In this document: positions 19,735 to 28,054 of the stretch, in pieces | Position numbering within the stretch: position 1 is the stretch's first letter | Layout of the letters: each line of letters opens with the position of its first letter | The notes under the pieces: generated by a model | The model's input: only the letters and a program-made list of their open reading frames with translations | Database searches by the model: none | Told to the model about the DNA's origin: nothing | Made by a program: the position numbers and the translations under genes | NCBI RefSeq assembly: GCF_020539525.1 | Contig: NZ_JACDXX010000008.1 | Coordinates: 124,001 to 188,000, forward strand | Source: Pseudogemmobacter faecipullorum | GTDB taxonomy: Bacteria; Pseudomonadota; Alphaproteobacteria; Rhodobacterales; Rhodobacteraceae | Direction of reading: 5' to 3' | Length of the DNA: 64,000 bases

Positions 19735-20687
19735 TCTGCAGCCTCCGCCGCCATATCCCAGCCCACGGTCTCGCGGCGCTGATAGGGGGTGAACCAGTCG
19801 GGATCGGTGCGATGCTCGACGCGGCCATCGGGATAGATCCGGGCCACGGCGCGGCGCGAGGACAGGCAGAAGGCATGAACCGACATCTGCATGCCGCCGG
19901 TATGGCAATAGCCAACCTCGATATGGGTATCGATCACCATATTCTTGCCGACAAAGCCCATGGCGCCCATGCCGATCGAATTGCCCAGTTCTTTGAACTC
20001 TTCCTCAAGCGCGGCGATCTTCGGATCGGAATTGCGGTCCCCCACCGTGCGCAGACAGGCGGCGCGCTTGCCAAGCACCATGCAGCTGTCCTTACAGCCC
20101 CCCAGGCCGATGCCGATGATCGCGGGCTGACAGGCCAGACCGCGTTTGCCAAAAGCAACGAGGCAGTCGAGATAGAAGCGTTTGATGCCCTGAATGCCAT
20201 CCGAGGGGAACAGCATCCGGTAATCGGTGCCGAACAGCCCGCCTTTATGCACGGTGATCAGATCGATCCAGTCGCCGCCCGGCTCATAGGCATATTCAAT
20301 CTCGGGCGCGCCGATGCCGATGTTGTTATTGTGATCAGTGCGCCACAGAGGATGCACCCGGTTCGGCCGCAGAGGCACCGAAGAGGTCGCGTTTGAGGTC
20401 GCACGGCGCAAAGCCTCTTCCAGCGCCACCGGGCCGCCCTCGATCCGGGCGTCATTGCCCATTTTCACATACCAGCGCGGCGTGCCGGTATCGCCGCACA
20501 TGGCGCGGCGGTCCTGTTTGGCGGCCTCATAATTTTCCAGCATCGCCTGCAGCACGAAAGACGAGAGATCGCCATCCTCGGTGGCCGCAGCGGCCTTAAG
20601 CCCGCCGAGATAATCCTCGGGGATCTCGATAGCCGCCTTGGCCATCAGAACCTCGGCGGTGGACTGGATCAGATTGATCGGTATCAC
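19731..20687 (-). CDS. class I fumarate hydratase/tartrate dehydratase-like, alpha subunit ([4Fe-4S])
   Basis: A 318-residue Fe-S hydro-lyase subunit. The three expected cluster cysteines are in MCGDTGTP, GLGGCKDSC and VGYCHTGGMQM. It starts with GTG at 20687, with AAGGAAG seven bases upstream. Two-subunit enzymes of this kind are fumarases, L-tartrate dehydratases or mesaconase-like hydratases. It lies 12 bp after a succinate dehydrogenase-like flavoprotein gene and before a sulfite/sulfate-exporter-like gene. I propose that it hydrates the unsaturated product of the flavoprotein complex, for instance sulfofumarate; this is inference. Confidence 0.85.
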   Translation of the reverse strand: MIPINLIQSTAEVLMAKAAIEIPEDYLGGLKAAAATEDGDLSSFVLQAMLENYEAAKQDRRAMCGDTGTPRWYVKMGNDARIEGGPVALEEALRRATSNATSSVPLRPNRVHPLWRTDHNNNIGIGAPEIEYAYEPGGDWIDLITVHKGGLFGTDYRMLFPSDGIQGIKRFYLDCLVAFGKRGLACQPAIIGIGLGGCKDSCMVLGKRAACLRTVGDRNSDPKIAALEEEFKELGNSIGMGAMGFVGKNMVIDTHIEVGYCHTGGMQMSVHAFCLSSRRAVARIYPDGRVEHRTDPDWFTPYQRRETVGWDMAAEAAE

Positions 20688-20699
20688 AAGACAGCTTCC

Positions 20700-22463
20700 T
20701 TACTGGGTGGCCACGAGCGTTTCGGGTTCATGCGCGGGCAGAATGGTCTCGCCGGGGCGCACGATGGTAAAGGCGACCTGCTCGCGGCTCAGGTTCAGCT
20801 CCTCGCCCTGTTTGCGCGCCAGGGTGAAATATGAGCTTTCCAGATCGCCGCTCTCGGGGAAGTCCTCGCGGAAATGCGCCCCGCGCGAGTTTTCGCGCAG
20901 CTCACCCGCCCGGGCGATGACCTCCGAGACCTCAACCAGCGAGGCCATATTGAGCCAGTCATGCCAGGTCAGATTAAAGGCGAGATTATCCGCACTGACG
21001 CCAGTTTCCATCAGCTCGGCGCCAATCTCGGCAATGCGCTTCTGGCCGCGCTGCAACCCGGCGCCGGTGCGCATCACGCCGACATCTTCCCACATCGCTT
21101 CCTGCAGATTGTGGCGCAAAGGATGGATCTGGCCGGGCTTTTTCGCAAACGGCCGGCAGGCGCGTTCCAGTTCCGCGGCCAGAACCGTCTCATCAGGGTC
21201 GCGCAGGGTCATGCGGCGCATATCCTGGCCCATCACATCGCCGGCAATACCGCCAAAGACGGTGGAATTCGCCACACCATTGCCGCCCAGACGGTTCGAG
21301 CCATGCGCGCCACCGGCATCCTCGCCCGCAACGTAAAGCCCCTCCATCGCGGTACGGGTGTCGGGATCGACCACCACACCGCCCATGAAGTAATGCGCCG
21401 TCGGCACCACCTCGACTTTGCCCGCCGCCAGATCAAAGCCGCTGTCGGCGCAGCGTTTCACCATACCGGCGAATTTTTTGCGCACATTCTCCGGCCCGAG
21501 ATGGCCCATCGAGATGAACATGCCGACCTGGCTCGGGTCATTATTCTTGCGCATCTCGGCATAGATGCCGCGGCTGACCACATCGCGGGTCGCGCGCTCG
21601 CCCTTCTTGTCATAGTCGAACATGAAACGCTCGCCGCGCGCATTGAGCAGCTGCCCGCCCGCGCCGCGCAGACCCTCCTCCAGCACCGTGCCGGTCATGC
21701 GGGTATAATCCCCGGCCAGCAGGCCGGTCGGGTGGAACTGCACCATCTCCATATCCCGCAGCGGCAGCCCGGCCCGCAGAGCCATCGCGAGGCCATCCAT
21801 GGTCTTATCGCCCGAAGGGGTATGATATTTATACATGGTCGGGCCGCCGCCGGTGCCCATCATCACGCATTTGGCCCGGACAAAGCGGAAGCGGCCGGTG
21901 CGCATATCGATGAACAGAACCCCGGCCAGCGAGGCGCCGTCCACCGTCGGGATCAGGCCGATGGCGCGGTGTTCCTGCAGCTTATGCACCGGGCGCGCCA
22001 GCACCTGCTCCATCAGCCGCGAGATGATCTCGATCCCGGTCAGATCGCCCTTATGCACCGTGCGGTCGGCGGTCTGACCGGCAAAGGCCTTCTGGTGCAA
22101 TGTGCCGTCGGGATTGCGGTCAAAGAAGCAGCCGACCTCATTCTCCAGCTCGCGGATCCGCACCACCGCCTGCTCACAGAGCCGCCAGGCCATATCCTGG
22201 TTCGGCAGCCATTTGCCGCCATTGATCGTATCCATGAAATGGCGCTCGACGGTATCGCCGCCACCAAGGGCGACGTTATAGCCGCCCTGGACCATACGGG
22301 TGCAGCCGCATTTACCGATCAGCCCTTTCACCGCCAGAGTGATTTTCGTCCCCGCCGGCGCGGTCTGGCTGGCATGAAGCGCGGCAAACAGCCCCGCGCC
22401 GCCTGAGCCAAGGATCAGGATATCGGTGTCTTCGCGTTCGATCTCAAATCTGGACATGCTCAT
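20700..22463 (-). CDS. succinate dehydrogenase/fumarate reductase-like flavoprotein subunit
   Basis: A 587-residue member of the SdhA/FrdA family. The FAD motif is LILGSGGAGLFAALHA. Dicarboxylate-binding residues are kept: VQFHPTGLLAG (His), EGLRGAGGQ (Arg), PTAHYFMGGV (His) and SNRLGGNGV (Arg). The His that normally links FAD covalently (in SHTVAAQGG) is replaced by Cys54 (GCTRMVQGG), so the FAD is probably not bound through His. It is co-translated with two membrane anchors and an Fe-S subunit. This divergence and the sulfonate context speak against a housekeeping succinate dehydrogenase and for a succinate analogue as substrate. Confidence 0.87.
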   Translation of the reverse strand: MSMSRFEIEREDTDILILGSGGAGLFAALHASQTAPAGTKITLAVKGLIGKCGCTRMVQGGYNVALGGGDTVERHFMDTINGGKWLPNQDMAWRLCEQAVVRIRELENEVGCFFDRNPDGTLHQKAFAGQTADRTVHKGDLTGIEIISRLMEQVLARPVHKLQEHRAIGLIPTVDGASLAGVLFIDMRTGRFRFVRAKCVMMGTGGGPTMYKYHTPSGDKTMDGLAMALRAGLPLRDMEMVQFHPTGLLAGDYTRMTGTVLEEGLRGAGGQLLNARGERFMFDYDKKGERATRDVVSRGIYAEMRKNNDPSQVGMFISMGHLGPENVRKKFAGMVKRCADSGFDLAAGKVEVVPTAHYFMGGVVVDPDTRTAMEGLYVAGEDAGGAHGSNRLGGNGVANSTVFGGIAGDVMGQDMRRMTLRDPDETVLAAELERACRPFAKKPGQIHPLRHNLQEAMWEDVGVMRTGAGLQRGQKRIAEIGAELMETGVSADNLAFNLTWHDWLNMASLVEVSEVIARAGELRENSRGAHFREDFPESGDLESSYFTLARKQGEELNLSREQVAFTIVRPGETILPAHEPETLVATQ

Positions 22464-22801
22464 ACCGCTCTGAGAAGAAAGAGGCCGGAGATCAGAAACG
22501 CCCCGGCAATCGCACCCGCCGCAAGGCTTTTCTGCCGCTGCGACCAGGGCAGAAACTCAAGGACAAGCAGTCTGATCCCGCCAAAGAAATGCACGGCGAG
22601 CAGGAAGACGAGGCCGGCTTCCGCCAGTTTGACCGCCGGATTATCGGCAAAGCCCAGCAACTGGTCGAGCTGTGCCGGATCCGTCAGCGCCAGCGACAGC
22701 ACCCAGAAATGCGCCGGCAGGAACAAAGCCAGCGCGAGGCCGGACAGCCGGTGCAGCATATAGGCCAGCCAGAGCGGATGACGGCGATGCGGACGGATCA
22801 T
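22460..22801 (-). CDS. succinate dehydrogenase-like cytochrome b/membrane anchor subunit
   Basis: A 113-residue protein with three hydrophobic segments. HPLWLAYMLHRLSGLALALF and the following AHFW give histidines in the usual heme b region of SdhC/FrdC anchors. It overlaps both neighbours by ATGA. It should pass electrons to quinone together with the next anchor and the Fe-S subunit. Sequence similarity in these anchors is low, so subunit naming (C or D) is open. Confidence 0.75.
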   Translation of the reverse strand: MIRPHRRHPLWLAYMLHRLSGLALALFLPAHFWVLSLALTDPAQLDQLLGFADNPAVKLAEAGLVFLLAVHFFGGIRLLVLEFLPWSQRQKSLAAGAIAGAFLISGLFLLRAV

Positions 22802-23130
22802 AAGAATGTCACGGCCAGAACGGCGCGTGCCCCCAGAGCGGTCAGGATAAGCAGGAAACCCCAGGTGAATGCCCCGAGGGCCCGGCCCTTCAGCCCGGTC
22901 ACCTCATGCAGGATGACACGAAGCCCGATGGCGGCATGGATGGAAACCGCCAGAACTAATGTGCCGTAAAACAGCAGCCAGGCGAGGCTGCCCCGGGTGC
23001 GCGACAGGATCTCGGCCGAGGACAGCCCGCCCTGAATGGCATAGATCATCAGCGCCAGATGGCCGAGCACCAGCGGGCCCATCACCATCGCGCTCAGACG
23101 CTGCGCCATATAAAGTCTCAGGCTCAGCAT
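22798..23130 (-). CDS. succinate dehydrogenase-like membrane anchor subunit
   Basis: A 110-residue protein with three hydrophobic segments. It has MAQRLSAMVMGPLVLGH at the N-terminus and VSIHAAIGLRVILHE in the middle. The QRxSA and HAxxGLR patterns recur in SdhC/SdhD and FrdC/D anchors and supply possible heme and quinone ligands. It starts 2 bp after the Fe-S subunit stop. Confidence 0.75.
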   Translation of the reverse strand: MLSLRLYMAQRLSAMVMGPLVLGHLALMIYAIQGGLSSAEILSRTRGSLAWLLFYGTLVLAVSIHAAIGLRVILHEVTGLKGRALGAFTWGFLLILTALGARAVLAVTFL

Positions 23131-23132
23131 CG

Positions 23133-23840
23133 TTACGCCTTTCCTTTAAAGAAGGCGCGCGCCGCGGCCCGTTTCAGCCCCGCCACCGCGCTGAGAGGAT
23201 CGAGCTCATTGGGACAGAATTTGCTGCAGCTGCCCTGGCTGTGGCAGCTCATACAGCCGCCAGGCCCGGTGGCCGTGGCCAGAACCGCCGCCCGGTCCGC
23301 AACCTTGACATCATTGTAAAGCGTCCAGACCCGCTGCAGCGCCGCCGGGCCGAGATAATCCGGGCTGGCCGCAACCGTATCGCAGGCGGCATAGCAGACG
23401 GCGCAGTTGATACATTCGATGGCCTTATTGGCCTCGACACGACCGCTTTCTTCCGGGCTGACCTGCTGGATCGGCTCATCGCGGCTGCGCCCGGGCTTAT
23501 GCACCCCGCCCGCTTTGACCCATTTCTCAAAAAACGGATCCATATCGGCCGCGAGATCGCGGATCACCGGCAGATTGCGCAGCGGCGCGATGCTCAGGCG
23601 ATCTTCCTGCAACACCTTTTTCACATGGGTGCGGCAGGTCCAGCGCGGCTGGCCATTCACCATCATCGCGCAGGAGCCGCACATGCCGACCCGGCAGGCG
23701 TAGCGATAGGTCAGCGAGGGGTCCAGCTCCTGCTGAATCCAGCTGACCACATCCAGCACGGTCTGATTGTCGCGCGCCGGTACAGTGAAGGTTTCATAGC
23801 CGCCCTGGTCTCCCGAGCCGCGCCAGACCGACACCTCCAT
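23133..23840 (-). CDS. succinate dehydrogenase/fumarate reductase-like iron-sulfur subunit
   Basis: A protein of about 235 residues with all cluster ligands of SdhB. A [2Fe-2S] site is at Cys49, 54, 57 and 69 (CRVGMCGSC and WTC). The [4Fe-4S]/[3Fe-4S] sites are in CINCAVCYAACD and CMSCHSQGSCSKFCP. I chose the ATG at 23840; an in-frame GTG at 23861 and a TTG at 23903 are alternatives. It is the first gene of the operon that runs through both anchors, the flavoprotein, the fumarase-like enzyme, the YeiH-like exporter and NIPSNAP. The gene order B-anchor-anchor-A differs from the usual CDAB of alphaproteobacterial sdh. Confidence 0.85.
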   Translation of the reverse strand: MEVSVWRGSGDQGGYETFTVPARDNQTVLDVVSWIQQELDPSLTYRYACRVGMCGSCAMMVNGQPRWTCRTHVKKVLQEDRLSIAPLRNLPVIRDLAADMDPFFEKWVKAGGVHKPGRSRDEPIQQVSPEESGRVEANKAIECINCAVCYAACDTVAASPDYLGPAALQRVWTLYNDVKVADRAAVLATATGPGGCMSCHSQGSCSKFCPNELDPLSAVAGLKRAAARAFFKGKA

Positions 23841-23903
23841 CGTTTTCGTATTTCCGCTCACAGGGCACCCGTTGGCTCTCTTACCTGTAACGGTGTAACC
23901 CAA

Positions 23904-23959
23904 TTTTTTACTAACACTAAGGAACTAATATTAAAGTATTCAGTAAGATTTACTTACGT
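23904..23959 (-). promoter_or_regulatory. AT-rich probable promoter region of the SDH-fumarase-exporter operon
   Basis: A markedly AT-rich stretch lies between the suyZ terminator and the Fe-S subunit gene. On the plus strand it has three copies of ACTAA at 23910, 23916 and 23924 (TTAGT in the direction of transcription) and the palindrome TAATATTA. It is the only sizeable promoter-like region ahead of the operon. No exact -35/-10 assignment is offered. Confidence 0.4.
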
Positions 23960-23982
23960 CAGCCCCCGGTTGCCGGGGGCTG
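23960..23982 (-). terminator. hairpin terminator after suyZ
   Basis: CAGCCCCCGG (23960-23969) and CCGGGGGCTG (23973-23982) make a perfect 10-bp stem with loop TTG, 8 nt beyond the suyZ stop in minus-strand reading. No strong T-run follows. It separates the suyABZ transcript from the dehydrogenase-fumarase operon. Confidence 0.65.
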
Positions 23983-23990
23983 GTGCTGTT

Positions 23991-25037
23991 TCAGCCGAAA
24001 GACTGCAGGCCGATCAGAATGAAACAGGCCAGGAAAAGCGTCTCGACCACAACAAGGCCAATGGCGCTGCCACCCACCTCGATCATCTTCACCAGCGAGG
24101 TCTTGATCCCGACGGCGGCAATCGCCGTCAGCAGGGCCCACCGGCTTGCCTCTTCGGCCAGTGAGGCAAGCAAGGAGGGGATCAGCCCGGCCGAATTCAG
24201 CGCCGCCAGAGCCAGGAACCACAGCACGAATCCCGGCAGCAGCGGCGGTCGCTTGCCGCCCGGGCTGCCCGCATCGAGTTTTCCGGCCCGGATCACCAGC
24301 GAGAAGATCAGCACCACCGGCGCCAGCATCGCCACCCGGATCAGCTTGACCACGGTCGCGGTTTCCCCAACCTCGGGGCTGACCGAAAACCCGGCCCCGA
24401 CCACCTGGGCCACATCATGGATGGTGCCGCCGAGGAAGACCCCCGATTTCAGGGCATCAAAGCCAAACCAGGATGAGAGCGGCGGATAGGCGATCATCGC
24501 GACCGTCGAGAGAATCGTCACCGCCATCACGGTAAAGGCGAGATTGCGCTCGGATTTATCGGTTCGGGGCAGGACCGCGGCGATAGCCATGGCCGCCGAG
24601 GCGCCGCAGATCGCCACCGCGCCGCCCGAGAGCAGCGCCATGCGCCAGCCCCGCCCGAACAGCTTTGCCGCCAGCATGGCGAAAAGAATGGTTGCCGCCA
24701 CACCCAGAATGACCAGCACGATCATGCCGGTGCCAAGCCTGGTCAGCATTTCAACCGAAATACGCGCACCGAGCAGCGCAACCCCGAGCCGCAGCACCGT
24801 GCGGGCGGCGCAGCCAATGCCGGGCGCGGTCCGGGTCTCTGGCTCCGAGAGGAAATTCAGCGACAGGCCGATCAGCAGCGCCATCAGCATGGCCGGAGCG
24901 CCGTAATGTTCCGACAGGAACTGCGCCGCCACTGCGACCAGCACGGCCACGGCTATGCCCGGAAATAACAGGCCTGCGCTTTGCCAGATCGCGGTCGGGC
25001 GCAGCCCGGTGAAGGATGCGTGGTTTATCTGTACCAT
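23991..25037 (-). CDS. suyZ: sulfate/sulfite exporter of the UPF0324 (YeiH) family, SuyZ
   Basis: A 348-residue protein with about ten membrane helices. Signatures are VLRLGVALLGARISVEML, GGAVAICGASAAMAIAAVLP and GVFLGGTIHDVAQVVGAGF. It lies directly downstream of suyAB, exactly as suyZ does in Paracoccus pantotrophus, where it is proposed to export sulfate from sulfolactate metabolism. A strong hairpin between suyB and this gene (25069-25099) may lower its expression relative to the lyase. The transported anion (sulfite or sulfate) is not decided by sequence. Confidence 0.85.
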   Translation of the reverse strand: MVQINHASFTGLRPTAIWQSAGLLFPGIAVAVLVAVAAQFLSEHYGAPAMLMALLIGLSLNFLSEPETRTAPGIGCAARTVLRLGVALLGARISVEMLTRLGTGMIVLVILGVAATILFAMLAAKLFGRGWRMALLSGGAVAICGASAAMAIAAVLPRTDKSERNLAFTVMAVTILSTVAMIAYPPLSSWFGFDALKSGVFLGGTIHDVAQVVGAGFSVSPEVGETATVVKLIRVAMLAPVVLIFSLVIRAGKLDAGSPGGKRPPLLPGFVLWFLALAALNSAGLIPSLLASLAEEASRWALLTAIAAVGIKTSLVKMIEVGGSAIGLVVVETLFLACFILIGLQSFG

Positions 25038-25068
25038 TGCCGTAGGATCCGAAAGCCGGTCACACCGT

Positions 25069-25099
25069 TCAGGCCCCTGCGCAACCGGCAGGGGCCTGA
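25069..25099 (-). terminator. attenuator-like hairpin between suyB and suyZ
   Basis: TCAGGCCCCTGC (25069-25080) and GCAGGGGCCTGA (25088-25099) form a perfect 12-bp stem with a 7-nt loop, 10 nt after the suyB stop. It can act as a partial terminator or as a 3' stabiliser of the suyAB message. Confidence 0.6.
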
Positions 25100-25109
25100 C
25101 AGGCGCAGA

Positions 25110-26291
25110 TCAGGCGCTGCGATAGAGTTTGGTCATCGAGAATTCACGATGGCCAAGGGCCTCGGCGCAGGTCATGCGGCCATTGGCAGTGCGGATGATC
25201 ATCTCAATCAGCGAGTCACCGGCCTGATCGATGGTCATTTCGCGGGTCAGAACCCCGGTCACATCCACATCGATATGTTCCGACATGGTGCGCAAAGTGC
25301 GCGGATTTCCCGAGATTTTGATCACCGGCACGATCGGATTGCCGACCACATTGCCCTGGCCCGTCGGGAAGGTGTGGATGACATAGCCACCCGCCGCCAT
25401 CAGGGTCACGCATTCTGCGGCAGCAGAAGAGCTGTCCATGAAGTAAAGCCCCGGGCCTTTCGACGGCGCCTCAGCCGGGCCCATTGCGTCGATATAGGTC
25501 GAGGTCCGGCCGATCTTTTCCAGATTGCCGAGCGCCTTTTCCTCAATCGTGGTCAGACCGCCGAGAATATTACCCTTGGTGGGCTGGCTGTCCGAGAGAT
25601 CGTCGGTCTGATGCGCGAAGATCACGTCATCGGTATAGGCCTGCCAGATCGCTTTGAATTTGGCGGCGGCTTCCGGGGTGGCGGCGCGCTTTTCGCAGAT
25701 ATGCTCGGCGCCGGTGATCTCCGAGGTTTCACCAAAGCAGCCATAGATGCCCTGGGGCAGAAGCTTGTCATACATATTGCCGACGGTGGGACAGGAAGAC
25801 AGGCCGGTGGTGGTGTCGCTCTCGCCGCATTTGGTCGAGATCCACAGTTCCGAGATCGGGCAGTCTTCTTTCTGCAGCTCGGAGGCCCAGTGGACATATT
25901 CCTTGGCCTGCCAGCTGGCCGCGCGGATGGTCTCGAAATCGCCCTTCTGCTCAATCGAGAAGCCCATGACCGGCTTGCCGGTTTTGGCAATGCCATCGAC
26001 GATGATCTTGGTCCATTCCGGCTCGATACCGATCACCACCACGGCGGCGACATTGGGGTTTGCCCCGGTGCCGATGATGGTGCGGAAATGCAGCGCCAGA
26101 TCCTCGCCGAACTGCAGACGGCCATAGGCATGCGGGATCGCCATCGTGCCCTTGACGTTATTCGCCACCGCCTCACAGGCGGCGTTGGAAATATCATCCA
26201 CCGGCAGGATCAGCACATGGTTGCGCACGCCGACACGGCCATTCTCACGACGCCAGGCTTTTACGGTCGCATTGTTGAAATCGAGGGCCAT
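25110..26291 (-). CDS. suyB: (2R)-3-sulfolactate sulfo-lyase, beta subunit
   Basis: A 393-residue protein of the UxaA/GarD C-terminal family. Family landmarks are [52 protein letters not shown] and [18 protein letters not shown]. With the separate small SuyA subunit it cleaves (R)-sulfolactate to pyruvate and sulfite. The start at 26291 leaves 4 bp after suyA and gives the usual SuyB length; an in-frame start at 26381 would overlap suyA. The split into about 95 and 390 residues is characteristic of SuyAB, whereas altronate and galactarate dehydratases are usually fused. Confidence 0.9.
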   Translation of the reverse strand: MALDFNNATVKAWRRENGRVGVRNHVLILPVDDISNAACEAVANNVKGTMAIPHAYGRLQFGEDLALHFRTIIGTGANPNVAAVVVIGIEPEWTKIIVDGIAKTGKPVMGFSIEQKGDFETIRAASWQAKEYVHWASELQKEDCPISELWISTKCGESDTTTGLSSCPTVGNMYDKLLPQGIYGCFGETSEITGAEHICEKRAATPEAAAKFKAIWQAYTDDVIFAHQTDDLSDSQPTKGNILGGLTTIEEKALGNLEKIGRTSTYIDAMGPAEAPSKGPGLYFMDSSSAAAECVTLMAAGGYVIHTFPTGQGNVVGNPIVPVIKISGNPRTLRTMSEHIDVDVTGVLTREMTIDQAGDSLIEMIIRTANGRMTCAEALGHREFSMTKLYRSA

Positions 26292-26295
26292 CTGA

Positions 26296-26583
26296 TCACC
26301 ACCGCTTGGTTTTGCAATTATGGGTATGAACGTGCTCGCCGATGCCGGCATCGCCCACCATACGGCCGATATCCTCGCCATATTTGGTGACGGTATCCCC
26401 GGCCTTCAGTGCCCGGAGCGCGACCTTATGGCCAATCGGAATATCGGCTTTGGCGGTCAGGCGGAAATCAGAATTATCTGCCGTCACCACGCAGATCATC
26501 TCTGTGCCTGCCTTCAGATCCTCAACGACAACGACACCGACATTGTCCTCGTGATCGTGGACAAGAAGCTGCGGAATACTCAT
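26296..26583 (-). CDS. suyA: (2R)-3-sulfolactate sulfo-lyase, alpha subunit
   Basis: A 95-residue SAF-domain protein ([20 protein letters not shown] at the start; [16 protein letters not shown] at the end), matching the small subunit of sulfolactate sulfo-lyase. GGGAGGGG precedes the ATG. It is the first gene of the suyABZ operon and is divergent from a GntR-type regulator with a well-formed operator in between. The HVHTHN motif is normal for the family. Confidence 0.9.
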   Translation of the reverse strand: MSIPQLLVHDHEDNVGVVVVEDLKAGTEMICVVTADNSDFRLTAKADIPIGHKVALRALKAGDTVTKYGEDIGRMVGDAGIGEHVHTHNCKTKRW

Positions 26584-26632
26584 GGGCCCCTCCCTTGGAT
26601 AGCTTTTTGATCCGATGGCGGATCGCTAACAT

Positions 26633-26664
26633 ATAGATGTACTCTTATACAAGAGTTATTCTAT
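26633..26664. promoter_or_regulatory. operator-like dyad between suyA and the GntR regulator
   Basis: A 32-bp dyad with arms ATAGA-N3-ACTCTT and AAGAGT-N3-TCTAT around ATAC; both arm pairs match perfectly. It lies 49 bp upstream of suyA and 61 bp upstream of the regulator start, ideal for control of both. A 14-mer within it, ACTCTTATACAAGA (26641-26654), recurs with two mismatches as ACTCATATATAAGA at 33686-33699, upstream of slcC-comC. Confidence 0.7.
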
Positions 26665-26725
26665 AAATGTTGCACCTTGTCCCGGGGCTGTGGTAGGCAT
26701 CGATAAGCTGAACAGGAACTTTGCA

Positions 26726-27427
26726 ATGGCCGCACCACTCTACCAGACAGTGATTGACCGGATCATTGCGCAGATCTCCTCGGGAGAGCTGCTGCCGGGC
26801 TCAATGCTGCCGAGCGAGATGCAGATCGCGGCGGAAACCGGGGTTTCACAGGGCACGGCGCGCAAATCGCTGATGGTGCTCGAGCAGCTGGGCATCGTGA
26901 AACGCGAACAGGGCCGGGGCACCTTTGTCACCGCCCGCACGCCGGATAATGCGCTGTTCAACTTTTTCCGCCTGCGCGAGCCGGACGGAACAACCGTCCG
27001 GCCGGAACTGCTGAGTGAAGCGGTGCTGTCGCGCGACTCGACCGAAGCAGAGCGCAGCATCCTCGATGATGCCCCGGCCATGGTCTATGAGATCCGCCGC
27101 CTGCGCAGCCTGAAAGGCATTCCAAGCGTCATTGAAACCGCCGTCGTCTCTGCCAGCCGTTTTGCCGGGCTGGCGATGCGGGCGCCGCTGCCCAATACGC
27201 TCTATGTGCTCTATCAGCAGAATTATGGCTGCATCATTCTGCGCGCCGATGAATCCATCACCGCGATTGAGGCCAGCCCGGAAGTGGCAAAGGCGCTGAA
27301 CCTCCGACCCGGGGCGCCGGTCCTGCAGATTGATCGTGTGGCCTTTGACATCATGGGCCGCGCCGTCGAGTGCCGCCAGAGCCTGTGCCGCACCGAAGGG
27401 CTGATTTATCAGGTCTCGCTGACCTGA
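26726..27427 (+). CDS. GntR family regulator (HutC/UTRA type), probable regulator of sulfolactate genes
   Basis: A regulator of about 233 residues: winged helix (LYQTVIDRIIAQISSGELLP, then MLPSEMQIAAETGVSQGTAR), followed by a UTRA effector domain (VYEIRRLRSLKGIPSVIETA to VECRQSLCRTEGL). AGGA lies 8 bases before the ATG at 26726; an in-frame upstream start at 26690 has no such site. It is divergent from suyAB with a 32-bp dyad between them. I infer that it senses sulfolactate or a related acid and controls suyABZ and slcC-comC. Confidence 0.85.
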   Translation: MAAPLYQTVIDRIIAQISSGELLPGSMLPSEMQIAAETGVSQGTARKSLMVLEQLGIVKREQGRGTFVTARTPDNALFNFFRLREPDGTTVRPELLSEAVLSRDSTEAERSILDDAPAMVYEIRRLRSLKGIPSVIETAVVSASRFAGLAMRAPLPNTLYVLYQQNYGCIILRADESITAIEASPEVAKALNLRPGAPVLQIDRVAFDIMGRAVECRQSLCRTEGLIYQVSLT

Positions 27428-28054
27428 TCCCCTGCCTCTCAAAGTGACGGGATGATCCAGCGGCGGCCCGGGGCCGGGACATGACGCTCCCGCCGAATCC
27501 TGATCCGGACCGCCGTAAAAGCTGCGCAGCTACAGGGCCGCGGAAGACCATTTCCGGCGTGGCTGCCACTCCGGATCTATAGCCTTCAGACCCGCATACC
27601 GCTTCCGGCCGGTATGCGCCCGAGAGCTCTGTGCCACAGAGTGTGAAACCGGCTGAAACACCCCGCCGCCACCGGTATAAATTTCGGAATTCTGTGCAAA
27701 AAATGCTGGTTAATCCGTGCCTTAGCGCAATAACCTGCAAAGGCTGAAAGGGGCTGCTCTGCATGGAGAAACTGTAAGAAAATCTATCGATTTCTTTAAA
27801 TATTTCTAAGTTTTTTTGACGGCCTAACTTCACTAGGCTTTCGTCAGGAGGGCTGCGAAAGGCGGAACCTTCGAGCCGGGCCCGGCCGGAATAACGCATT
27901 CTCCAACATCCCGGGACCGCAGGAAAGCCCGGCCTGAAGGGCTCTGCCGGCCCCCATTCCGCTGTCATAAAGGCGCGATGAAGCCTGCAGTCAGCCCTAT
28001 CCACGAAGAGCAGCGTTGGGAGGCGATGCTCTGGCAGATCTGAGAGGGAGGAAC
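27428..28054. other. 627-bp intergenic region before the second sulfonate-type ABC operon
   Basis: I see no supportable gene here. A long open frame on the minus strand across this stretch has no recognisable features and runs against the two flanking genes. The region from about 27,700 to 27,840 is AT-rich against a GC-rich background and probably holds the promoter of the operon starting at 28055. TTGACG at 27816-27821 is a possible -35 box, overlapped on its right by GCCTA-N7-TAGGC (27822-27838). Confidence 0.5.
27776..27796. promoter_or_regulatory. inverted repeat upstream of the second NitT/TauT-type ABC operon
   Basis: AAGAAA (27776-27781) and TTTCTT (27791-27796) flank a 9-bp centre. 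The site lies in the AT-rich part of the intergenic region, about 20 bp upstream of a possible -35 box. It could bind the LysR or GntR regulators of the island; the partner is not known. Confidence 0.35.

Noticed and set aside
19066-23903. Interpreting the dehydrogenase and fumarase-like genes as ordinary TCA-cycle enzymes
   Set aside because: Gene order differs from sdhCDAB, the covalent-FAD His is absent, and the genes are coupled to a sulfur-anion exporter-like gene inside a sulfonate island.
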